From DASZXJ01 sp035545895 (GTDB lineage: Bacteria > Planctomycetota > Phycisphaerae > Tepidisphaerales > Tepidisphaeraceae): 14,214 nucleotides of DNA. This document shows, piece by piece, positions 6,714 through 13,195 of this stretch (position 1 is its first letter; every line of letters begins with the position of its first letter). A model generated the notes under the pieces. The model saw only the letters and a program-made list of their open reading frames with translations. It was not told where the DNA came from and searched no databases. Made by a program: the position numbers and the translations under genes. The stretch covers positions 1 through 14,214 of the forward strand of contig DASZXJ010000064.1 of NCBI GenBank assembly GCA_035545895.1, read 5' to 3'.

Positions 6714-8312
6714 ATGAAACACATGACTCCGCTTTTATTGATGCTGGTCGCGGTGTTGCCGCTTTGGTCGATTTCGTGCGCTTCATCGCCCCCGCCGACT
6801 CCCGCGGCCATCCAGGCTTCACAGGTGCCGGCCTGGTCGCAGGATGACATGAATTTCTTCCTCCACGGCTCGATGGGATCTGAATTTGTTCCCGAGACGG
6901 TGCTGAGAGCGTTCATCAAAACCTATCCAGACCTTTTTCCAACTTCCGATTTCAGCCCTCTTGGCGTGATCGCAGATCCAACGTTTGGCTGGCCGATCGG
7001 ATTCAGCCGAAGTGAACCGGCGCATCTGGCGAAAATGCCTTCTGTGGGGATCAACTGCGCTTCGTGTCATGTCGGCGAAGTCGATTCACCCGATGGCCGG
7101 GAACGCGTGCGCGTTCTTGGAATGACCAGCCATTTTGATGTCGAAGGATTCTTCAATTCGATCATCGGCGCAACATTTCGCACACAAGACCCCGTCAACA
7201 TGAAGCGATTCATCAGCGCCTATCTCGAGCAGGCTTCGATGAATTTCGACCATGTCGGATTTTCAACCGCCTGGGATATCCAATCCACGCAGATTGTCGC
7301 CGCCATGGCTGCCGATCCTTCCGGCGCCAAAGGCGCCGGCCCAGGCGGATTGCAGACTCTGGATCCTTCCGAGTTTCGAATCAGCCGGTTGCAATTGTCG
7401 GACAATAGCGTCGATTTTGCTTCACTTTCCCTATCCATGCTGAAGTTGTTTCACAACATGCGGGCAGCCCTGCACGTGCCGGATCAGCCTCCGAAAAACT
7501 TGCCGTCATTATCCGGCCCGGGACGAAACGATGCGTTTGGATTGCTCTCGGCTGCTTTGCTCAACGAGCCCATCGGTTATGCACCGGTGAAATATGGGCT
7601 GGTTTGGAACATGGAGCATCGCTACTGGGTGCATTGGGATGGTGATACGCGTTCGCCGATTGCTCGAAATCTGCTGGCCACGCTTGGCTTGGGCGCGCCG
7701 TTGATCGGCAAGCAGGGGCAACTTGATTTTGCATTGATCAAACGCCAGACGGAATTATCGGAGAAGATCATTTCGCCGAAATACCCGTTTGCCATCGATC
7801 AATCCGCCGCCAAGCGAGGGGTATCGCTGTATCAGCGTTCCTGTGCAGCCTGTCATGACGGACCTGAGGATGATCATCGACTTCGCTCGACTTCCGAAGT
7901 GTGGACCGATCCGACTCGCGCGAGGCTATTCACCAAACAGCAGGCGGACCGGTTCAACAAGTTCATCACTGAGCTTGAAATCGAGAATTATTCCAAGCCC
8001 GCTGAATCGGGTGTCCGCAGCACGCAGAAATATTGGGCGGCAAGCCTGGCGGGAGTGTGGGCGAGGTCGCCTTATTTGCATAACGGATCGGTGAGAACCA
8101 TGCAGCAGTTGCTTACGCCGCCGGCTTCGCGAGACGTGACTTTCCATCGCGGCTCGCGAACGTATGACTCCGAGCATATGGGCTATCGCAATTTCGGTTC
8201 TTATTTGTTTGACACAAAGATTCCCGGCAACGCGAACACGGGTCACGACTACGGCACCGGACTCACATCCGACCAGAAACAAGATTTGATGGAATACTTG
8301 AAGACACTGTAG
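6714..8312 (+). CDS. RoxA-like diheme cytochrome c lipoprotein (cytochrome c peroxidase/MauG-related)
   Basis: The 532-residue product begins with a hydrophobic leader (MTPLLLMLVAVLPLWSISC) ending at Cys22, a plausible though imperfect lipobox, so it should be exported and possibly lipid-anchored. Two c-type haem sites are visible: CASCH (115-119) and CAACH (377-381), spaced about 260 residues apart as in diheme peroxidase-like enzymes. The C-terminal block SLAGVWARSPYLHNGSV (444-460), LLTPPASRDVTFHRGSR (466-482), YLFDTKIPGNANTGHDYGTG (497-516) and QDLMEYLKTL is characteristic of the RoxA/LatA rubber-oxygenase-like group of this superfamily. Its substrate cannot be decided; most homologues are not rubber oxygenases. 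ATG at 6714 is favoured because the leader starts there; ATG at 6723 is also possible, and an upstream TTG (6648) would add 22 non-leader residues. It converges with the next gene, stops only 6 bp apart. Confidence 0.7.
   Translation: MKHMTPLLLMLVAVLPLWSISCASSPPPTPAAIQASQVPAWSQDDMNFFLHGSMGSEFVPETVLRAFIKTYPDLFPTSDFSPLGVIADPTFGWPIGFSRSEPAHLAKMPSVGINCASCHVGEVDSPDGRERVRVLGMTSHFDVEGFFNSIIGATFRTQDPVNMKRFISAYLEQASMNFDHVGFSTAWDIQSTQIVAAMAADPSGAKGAGPGGLQTLDPSEFRISRLQLSDNSVDFASLSLSMLKLFHNMRAALHVPDQPPKNLPSLSGPGRNDAFGLLSAALLNEPIGYAPVKYGLVWNMEHRYWVHWDGDTRSPIARNLLATLGLGAPLIGKQGQLDFALIKRQTELSEKIISPKYPFAIDQSAAKRGVSLYQRSCAACHDGPEDDHRLRSTSEVWTDPTRARLFTKQQADRFNKFITELEIENYSKPAESGVRSTQKYWAASLAGVWARSPYLHNGSVRTMQQLLTPPASRDVTFHRGSRTYDSEHMGYRNFGSYLFDTKIPGNANTGHDYGTGLTSDQKQDLMEYLKTL
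7321..7339. repeat. In-frame palindrome inside the diheme cytochrome gene
   Basis: CCGGCGCC and GGCGCCGG form a perfect 8-bp stem with an AAA loop inside the cytochrome coding sequence. It encodes part of a Gly/Ala-rich loop (SGAKGAGPGG, residues 203-212) between two haem domains. This could be a chance product of GC-rich codons or an inserted REP-like palindrome. Confidence 0.5.
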
Positions 8313-8318
8313 ACCCGT

Positions 8319-8777
8319 TTATTCGCGGGCGTTGGTGCGCGACATGATCGCCCATCGTCCGCCGCACCACAGGACCAGGACAAGCACCGTCCAATGAAAC
8401 ATCAGCGGGCCGTAGAATGGTCGGCCGATGAAAAAAACGCCCAGGGTCGATCCCGCGCTGTACAGATACATCGACGCTGCAACCGCGCCGACCAGCAAAT
8501 CAAAGCCAATCCGAGGCAGGCGCAAGATGCCTTCAACGACCATGCCGGTCGCCCCAACATAGGTCACCCATCCGGCAAGTATTGCTTGTAGAATGGCAAT
8601 CCATCGCTGCTGCTCAACCTGTTGTCCGCCGAGTGATGGGCCAAACCACTGGAGTAGCATCACGGGTAAACCGAAAACGATAGCTTGCGCGAAACGTTGC
8701 TTATATTCGAGGATTCGTTGTTGCCTCGACCGATTCAACAGCAAATGGACGTTCACTGTTTCTGGCGAGTTTGACAT
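8319..8777 (-). CDS. Stand-alone membrane protein resembling helices MA-M2 of a P1B metal ATPase
   Basis: This 152-residue protein has four predicted membrane helices (about 30-48, 58-81, 93-117 and 126-144). The segment IGFDLLVGAVAASMYLYS (90-107) matches the conserved M1 entry of copper-type P1B ATPases (D-x-L-V-x-x-x-x-x-A-x-x-Y-S). The fourth helix (HWTVLVLVLWCGGRWAI) matches M2, including the usual G-R-W exit. Helix spacing also fits MA, MB, M1 and M2. There is no actuator domain (TGE), no CPC metal site and no DKTGT phosphorylation loop, and the gene stops 6 bp from the cytochrome stop with no coding remnant. It therefore cannot be a working pump on its own. The HMA protein gene lies 25 bp upstream on the same strand, in the order of an ATPase N-terminus. 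Function unknown; metal binding or delivery is inferred. Confidence 0.55.
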   Translation of the reverse strand: MSNSPETVNVHLLLNRSRQQRILEYKQRFAQAIVFGLPVMLLQWFGPSLGGQQVEQQRWIAILQAILAGWVTYVGATGMVVEGILRLPRIGFDLLVGAVAASMYLYSAGSTLGVFFIGRPFYGPLMFHWTVLVLVLWCGGRWAIMSRTNARE

Positions 8778-8802
8778 TGCGAGAGATCAGGAATGGATGA
8801 GC

Positions 8803-9066
8803 TTACTTGTGAGCGCTGGCACCATGGTTTTGGGTAAACCCGGTGGCGCGATATCCCGCCTGGATGACCGTCTGCATCAGGTCATGAACGGAGACGCGGT
8901 TCTTATCAAACAGTACCGATGCCTGCCCACTGGCGAAATCGACTTCGGCTTCCCGCACGCCCGGCCGAGATGCCAGCGCTTTTTGAATCGACTGCTCACA
9001 CTTATGGCAGTGCATGCCCTCGATCTTGATCACTGCCAGGTGGTCATGCGCAACATTCTCGGCCAT
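8803..9066 (-). CDS. HMA-domain metal-binding protein (CopZ-like)
   Basis: This 87-residue protein is a single ferredoxin-like heavy-metal-associated domain. The metal site is GMHCHKCEQSIQKAL (17-31), with Cys20 and Cys23 as in Atx1/CopZ chaperones. The rest of the fold is visible: PGVREAEVDFASGQASVLFD (strands 2-3) and VHDLMQTVIQAGYRAT (helix 2 and last strand). Extra histidines flank the domain and sit inside the metal loop (H8, H19, H21, H81, H86). The ATG has GGAG 8 nt upstream. It would bind Cu(I) or a similar soft metal in the cytoplasm. The following gene encodes an ATPase-like membrane segment, so the pair looks like a split N-terminus of a P1B ATPase. A mercury-type MerP role is less likely, as no leader is present. 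Confidence 0.85.
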   Translation of the reverse strand: MAENVAHDHLAVIKIEGMHCHKCEQSIQKALASRPGVREAEVDFASGQASVLFDKNRVSVHDLMQTVIQAGYRATGFTQNHGASAHK

Positions 9067-9234
9067 ATCGAATTCTCCAGCACACTTAGTCAGCCAAGAT
9101 AGGTTAGGTGGCTTCGGTATTCAGGACAACCGTAAAACGTTCCAAGGCGACCAATATTGTACTGCATTCAGACGATGAGATGTGCAGTCAGGTTCGAATA
9201 TCGACAATCATTTCCTCAAATCCTCAATTCTTCC

Positions 9235-9240
9235 TATGAT
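9235..9240 (+). promoter_or_regulatory. Putative -10 box of pabA/trpG
   Basis: TATGAT lies 8 bp before the pabA ATG, with no Shine-Dalgarno sequence between. Its -35 region is weak (TTCCTC at 9212-9217). As with the toxin gene, a start from here would give a leaderless or nearly leaderless transcript. Confidence 0.25.
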
Positions 9241-9248
9241 ATTGCCTT

Positions 9249-9818
9249 ATGCTCGTTCTGATCGATAACTATGACAGCTTCACCTATAACCTGGTGCAAA
9301 AATTAGGGGAGGTGTCGCAAGGCCTTGAAATCAAAGTATTTCGCAACGACAAGGTCACCGTCGAAGATGTGGAAACCTTAAGGCCCACGCATATTGTCAT
9401 CAGCCCAGGTCCATGTACTCCGCGCGAAGGGGGTGTTTCCAACGACATCATCCGCCATTTTGGTCCAAAATTGCCGGTTTTGGGGGTTTGCCTGGGGCAT
9501 CAATGTATCGGATTCGTCAGCGGAGCGGATGTAGTCCGCGCCGAACGATTGATGCATGGCAAGACCGACCAGATTCACCATGACGGCCGAGCCATTTACC
9601 AAGGCATGCCCAATCCTTTTACCGCCACTCGCTATCACAGCCTGATCATCAAAAACGGCACCCTTCCGGCCGACTACGTCATCACCGCCTGGACCGACCA
9701 CGACGAAATCATGGGCGTCCGTCATAAAACCTGGCCATTGGAAGGCGTGCAATATCATCCTGAAAGCTTCCTCACCCAGCAGGGCGAGAAACTGCTCGCC
9801 AACTTCCTTCGTAAGTGA
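9249..9818 (+). CDS. pabA: Aminodeoxychorismate/anthranilate synthase glutamine amidotransferase subunit
   Basis: This 189-residue class I glutamine amidotransferase releases ammonia from glutamine for a chorismate-aminating partner (PabB or TrpE). Motifs are IDNYDSFTYNLVQ (5-17), ISPGPCTPREGG (51-62), the nucleophile Cys81 in GVCLGHQCIG, MHGKT (102-106), RYHSL (128-132) and the catalytic His170/Glu172 in VQYHPES. The SPGPCTP and MHGKT forms resemble PabA, though in many bacteria one subunit serves both folate and tryptophan synthesis, so trpG is equally possible. No pabB or trp gene is next to it. The ATG has no Shine-Dalgarno sequence. Length is normal. Confidence 0.9.
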   Translation: MLVLIDNYDSFTYNLVQKLGEVSQGLEIKVFRNDKVTVEDVETLRPTHIVISPGPCTPREGGVSNDIIRHFGPKLPVLGVCLGHQCIGFVSGADVVRAERLMHGKTDQIHHDGRAIYQGMPNPFTATRYHSLIIKNGTLPADYVITAWTDHDEIMGVRHKTWPLEGVQYHPESFLTQQGEKLLANFLRK

Positions 9819-10095
9819 TGGGTGAATGTTTCATTTGCGCCGTTTATTGCAAAGCCCTCAATTCCCGGACCATCATTACATTCCAACCCTGATGGGCTGA
9901 TAATTCATTCGATTTTACGCTCATAAGCACATTTGAAGTGAATCCAAACGTTTATCCGGCTGAAATGGCATCGCCCACCGTGCCGTCATTTCCCATATAC
10001 AAACCAGGAAAAGCCTGTGGCCAACCAACCGGTCCCGGGCTTGTCATTCAGTCCCGGTGTAGAATGAAAAGACACCATGAATCCAAGGAGCAATT

Positions 10096-11220
10096 GTGAA
10101 GGTACTCTCCCGTTTGTTCAGGAAACGAACCAGTCAACTCGCCAATGCCGTCCGTCCAGCGTTTTGTGAGCCGCTTGAAGAGCGTCAACTGATGGCCTTG
10201 ATGAACATCGCACAGGTTGTCGCTGACAACCGCGGACAGGTCTTGATCGCACTCAGCAAAGCGCCCGATATTACAACCGTCACGCGCAGTTCGGTTCAGA
10301 TGTATACCGCCGGACCGGATGGCAAGCTCGCGACTGCGGATGACACGTTCGTATCCATCGGACTGCATTTCAGTCCATCGATCAACCGCATTACGATCAA
10401 CGGCTACCTGCCCGCGAATACTCCGTATCGAATCAAAATCGTCGGGTCGCGAATGAAGGCACAGGACGGCACGTTCCTCGATGGCGAATACAAAGGCTCC
10501 GGACCGAGCGGCAACGGCGTGCAGGGCGGCAACTTCGAAATGCAGGCCGTCCAGGACACCGGCTCGGTCATGTACGTCCGCATGTCCACCAGCAAGGGTG
10601 TCATCACTCTCCAAATGTTCCAAAGCCAAAAGCCGACAACCGTCGCCAACTTCCTTTCATATGCCAACAGCGGCGCTTACGACAATATTGTGTATACGCG
10701 AAGTGAGAATACCCCCGAACCGTTTGTCGTTCAGTTGGGCTCGCTCATCCTTAGCTCAGGCAACCAACTGTTTACTCCGACTCCGCATGCGGCAATTGCC
10801 ACTGAATTCACGAAGAATGGAATCGTTCACAACACGCTTGGCACGGTTGCCTTCGCCCTGTCATCGAATCAATCCGGGATCCTTATCAATTCCGCAACCA
10901 ACCAGTTCTTCTTCAACATGAACGACAACAGATCCAGTCTTGAGGGAACTACCGCAGGCTTTACGGTATTCGCGCGAGTGGCAAACGCGTCAAGCCTGAC
11001 CGTGCTCACCACCATCAACAATATGGACACGGTGGACTTAAGTGGCGTCGCAGGACCCTTTAACAGCACCCTTATCAGTACGGTGCCCGTCAACAACAAG
11101 AATCTCCTGACCATCAGCAACGGCGTCGTTACCGGCAATTTCAATCCGTCGCGAGACATGGTCATCGTTGGTCGAACCGCCGCACTGATGAAAACCGGCG
11201 CGCTGGTGATTCCCCACTGA
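10096..11220 (+). CDS. LEPR-XLL surface protein with Ig-like and divergent cyclophilin domains
   Basis: This 374-residue protein starts at GTG, 5 nt after a strong AAGGAG Shine-Dalgarno sequence (10085-10090). The basic N-terminus leads into CEPLEERQLMA (24-34), a canonical LEPR-XLL export/surface signature. Residues about 36-120 resemble a bacterial Ig-like beta-sandwich with a DGKLATADD loop. Residues about 157-310 form a cyclophilin-type peptidyl-prolyl isomerase: VRMSTSKGVITLQMF (161-175), PTTVANFLSYANSGAYDNIVYTR (180-202), LGTVAFAL (248-255), NSATNQFFFNMNDN (265-278) and FTVFARVAN (289-297). The active-site Arg202 (FHR in typical members) is kept, but the usual FMxQGG stretch is changed to VVQLGS. 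It may be a fold-assisting surface protein or a binding protein with weak activity. A beta-rich tail (about 310-374) has no known family assigned. A strong terminator follows. Confidence 0.75.
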   Translation: MKVLSRLFRKRTSQLANAVRPAFCEPLEERQLMALMNIAQVVADNRGQVLIALSKAPDITTVTRSSVQMYTAGPDGKLATADDTFVSIGLHFSPSINRITINGYLPANTPYRIKIVGSRMKAQDGTFLDGEYKGSGPSGNGVQGGNFEMQAVQDTGSVMYVRMSTSKGVITLQMFQSQKPTTVANFLSYANSGAYDNIVYTRSENTPEPFVVQLGSLILSSGNQLFTPTPHAAIATEFTKNGIVHNTLGTVAFALSSNQSGILINSATNQFFFNMNDNRSSLEGTTAGFTVFARVANASSLTVLTTINNMDTVDLSGVAGPFNSTLISTVPVNNKNLLTISNGVVTGNFNPSRDMVIVGRTAALMKTGALVIPH

Positions 11221-11243
11221 TCGAACGTCCATCAACTCAAGGT

Positions 11244-11272
11244 CCACGCATGACGATGCGTGGGCTTTTTTT
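11244..11272 (+). terminator. Rho-independent terminator of the LEPR-XLL cyclophilin gene
   Basis: A perfect 8-bp stem CCACGCAT/ATGCGTGG (11244-11251 and 11256-11263) with a 4-nt GACG loop is followed by GCTTTTTTT, 23 bp after the stop codon. The T tract overlaps the stop codon of the convergent aldehyde dehydrogenase gene. On the opposite strand the hairpin lacks a following T run, so it is directional for the upstream gene. Confidence 0.9.
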
Positions 11273-12653
11273 ATTCGATGCGCATGACCAGCGTCCTGGG
11301 CTCGGTCATGTCCTGCATCGCATAGCGGACACCTTCGCGCCCCAAGCCGCTCTGCTTGATGCCCCCGTAAGGCATGGTTTCGACGCGCCAGGTGGGCGCC
11401 TGGTTGATCATCACCCCGCCGACATCGAGCGTTTCAAACGCCTTCCACGCCCGGCCGATGTCGCGCGTAAACACTCCCGCCTGCAGGCCATAAACCGAAT
11501 CGTTCGCCATCGCGATGGCTTGATCGAAGTCGCGGTAACGCTGCAGCGTCGCCACCGGCGCAAAGATCTCGGTGGCGCAGACCGCCATCTGACTATTCAC
11601 ATTTTCCAATACCGTGGGATTCAGACACGGGCCGTTCATCTCACCGCCGAAGACGATCCTCGCGCCGCCGCGGACAGCATCATCGATTGCACCGCGAACG
11701 CGTTGCATGGCGGCTTTGTCGATCAGTGGGCCGACCATTACCGAACGATCTCGCGGATCGCCGGTGCGCACTTTTTCTTTAACGTACTGAGTCAATGATT
11801 CGCGAAATTTTTCATACACGTTTTCGTGGACGAGCATTCGCTGCACGCTGATGCAGGATTGCCCGGCATAGCCGAACGCCCCAGTGGACGCCGCCGCGAC
11901 CACTGAGGAAAGATCTGCATCGTCGTGCACGATCAACGCCGCATTGCCGCCCAATTCCAGCGTCACGCGTTTTTCACCGGATTGCTGTTTGATCTTCCAA
12001 CCCACCGCGGCGCTGCCGGTGAAGGAAACATGCTTGATGCGCGAATCAGAAATTGGGTGAGCCGCCAGTTCATTGGGACAAACAACCGCGCTGACCTGCC
12101 CGCGCGGACAACCGGCTTTTTCAATTACCTCGACGAGTTTAAGGGCGCTCAGCGGCGTGCGCGGCGAGGGTTTGATGACGATCGTATTGCCCGTCGCGAT
12201 CGCCGGCGCAACCTTGTGGGCCACCAGGTTCAACGGAAAATTGAAAGGGGTGATGCCATAAATCACACCGATGGGAAATCGCCGAACCCAGCCAAAATGT
12301 CCCTTACCCGTGGCAAAACCGTCGAGGCTGAGCATCTCGCCGTCCCATTGGCGCGCTTCCTCGGCGGCAGAGGTAAAGGTAATCACCGCGCGATCCACTT
12401 CAGCCTCGGCGAGCGTGATCGGTTTGCCGGCTTCGGCAACGATCAAGCCGGCAAATTCATCCCGGCGGGCGCGAATCGCCTCTGCAACCGCGAGCAGAAT
12501 TTTTGCCCGCTCAAACGGTGCTGACTGACGAGTCTGAGAAAATGCTTCGTGAGCCCGGGAAATTGTGGAATCAATCGCGGCTTCATCCGCGAGCGGCACG
12601 CGGGCAATCACACTTGCGTCAAAGGGGTTGGTTACGTTCAGTTCCACAATCAA
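11271..12653 (-). CDS. NAD(P)-dependent aldehyde dehydrogenase
   Basis: This 460-residue enzyme of the ALDH superfamily oxidises an aldehyde to an acid with NAD(P)+. Visible motifs are TPFNFPLNLVAHK (135-147, oxyanion Asn138), IVIKPSP (158-164, cofactor Lys161), FTGSAAVG (211-218), VTLELGG (230-236, general base Glu233), GYAGQSCISVQR (261-272, nucleophile Cys267) and EIFAPV (362-367). The GQSCISVQR form resembles lactaldehyde, sulfoacetaldehyde and phosphonoacetaldehyde or succinate-semialdehyde type members, but the substrate cannot be set. Length is normal. The start is uncertain: TTG at 12653 overlaps a palindrome that fills the upstream gap, and GTG at 12647 is an equal candidate; neither has a good Shine-Dalgarno sequence. 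It follows the Fe-S genes on the same strand without an obvious functional link. Confidence 0.85.
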   Translation of the reverse strand: MIVELNVTNPFDASVIARVPLADEAAIDSTISRAHEAFSQTRQSAPFERAKILLAVAEAIRARRDEFAGLIVAEAGKPITLAEAEVDRAVITFTSAAEEARQWDGEMLSLDGFATGKGHFGWVRRFPIGVIYGITPFNFPLNLVAHKVAPAIATGNTIVIKPSPRTPLSALKLVEVIEKAGCPRGQVSAVVCPNELAAHPISDSRIKHVSFTGSAAVGWKIKQQSGEKRVTLELGGNAALIVHDDADLSSVVAAASTGAFGYAGQSCISVQRMLVHENVYEKFRESLTQYVKEKVRTGDPRDRSVMVGPLIDKAAMQRVRGAIDDAVRGGARIVFGGEMNGPCLNPTVLENVNSQMAVCATEIFAPVATLQRYRDFDQAIAMANDSVYGLQAGVFTRDIGRAWKAFETLDVGGVMINQAPTWRVETMPYGGIKQSGLGREGVRYAMQDMTEPRTLVMRIE

Positions 12654-12711
12654 CGCCCACGGCGCCGCCGGGGGTCCACGTTACATCTCCCACGGCAGCG
12701 CCGTGGGCGTT
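12652..12711. repeat. Palindromic element filling the DUF59-ALDH gap
   Basis: A perfect 14-bp inverted repeat AACGCCCACGGCGC/GCGCCGTGGGCGTT (12652-12665 and 12698-12711) encloses a loop and extends inwards, after one mismatch, by four more pairs (GCCG/CGGC). The right arm alone also forms a perfect 8-bp hairpin CCCACGGC/GCCGTGGG (12689-12696 and 12700-12707) with a 3-nt loop. So two mutually exclusive folds exist. No T tract follows on either strand. The element starts right after the DUF59 gene's TGA and reaches the ALDH start. Confidence 0.8.
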
Positions 12712-12713
12712 CG

Positions 12714-13190
12714 TCAGAGCAATCCCAAATCCAAAAGCGCTTCTTCGGACATCCGATCCTTGGTCCATGGCGGATCCCAAACCAGTTCCACGATCGCGTT
12801 GGAAATCCCCGGCACGGCTTCGAGTCGCCGTTGCACGTCTCCCGGCAACGAACCTGCCACCGGACAACCCGGCGCGGTCAACGTCATTTTTACATAGACC
12901 GCCGCCGCTTCGGGATCGACCGTGATTTCGTATATCAGCCCAAGATCGTAAATGTTCACCGGCAACTCGGGGTCATAAACCATCCGCAGGGCTTCGATGA
13001 CCTTTTCCTCAAGCGCCTTCTGTGCCGGCGTTTTGGAGGAATCGAGCGCACGATCAACAACATTGGTATCGTTCAATTTCTTGGGACGATCCGCCGCGAT
13101 GGACTGACGAAGCTCCTCAATCTTGCCCGAATTGGGCAACACCGGCAGGCTGACGAGGGGCTGGGGTACTTTATATTCAGGTTCGGACAT
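12714..13190 (-). CDS. SufT/MIP18-like Fe-S assembly factor (DUF59)
   Basis: This 158-residue protein carries a DUF59/MIP18 domain (about 57-130) with VYDPELPVNIYDLGLIYEI (71-89) and the conserved MTLTAPGCPVAGSLP (102-116), whose Cys109 is implicated in Fe-S carrying in the family. The end VWDPPWTKDRMSEEALLDLG (137-156) is typical of SUF-associated DUF59 proteins. It would help mature or transfer Fe-S clusters in the cytoplasm. Residues 1-55 form a Pro/Lys-rich extension with no recognised domain. The ATG lies 5 bp after the SufS-SufE fusion's stop (TAG GTACG ATG), so it is almost certainly co-transcribed with it. The name sufT is plausible; paaD-like roles are excluded by context. Confidence 0.85.
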   Translation of the reverse strand: MSEPEYKVPQPLVSLPVLPNSGKIEELRQSIAADRPKKLNDTNVVDRALDSSKTPAQKALEEKVIEALRMVYDPELPVNIYDLGLIYEITVDPEAAAVYVKMTLTAPGCPVAGSLPGDVQRRLEAVPGISNAIVELVWDPPWTKDRMSEEALLDLGLL

Positions 13191-13195
13191 CGTAC

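Noticed and set aside
9819..10095. The longest gap, examined for a small gene or RNA
   Set aside because: No open frame with a ribosome binding site, no strong hairpin and no tRNA-like pattern; only the Shine-Dalgarno of the next gene at 10085-10090 is supported.
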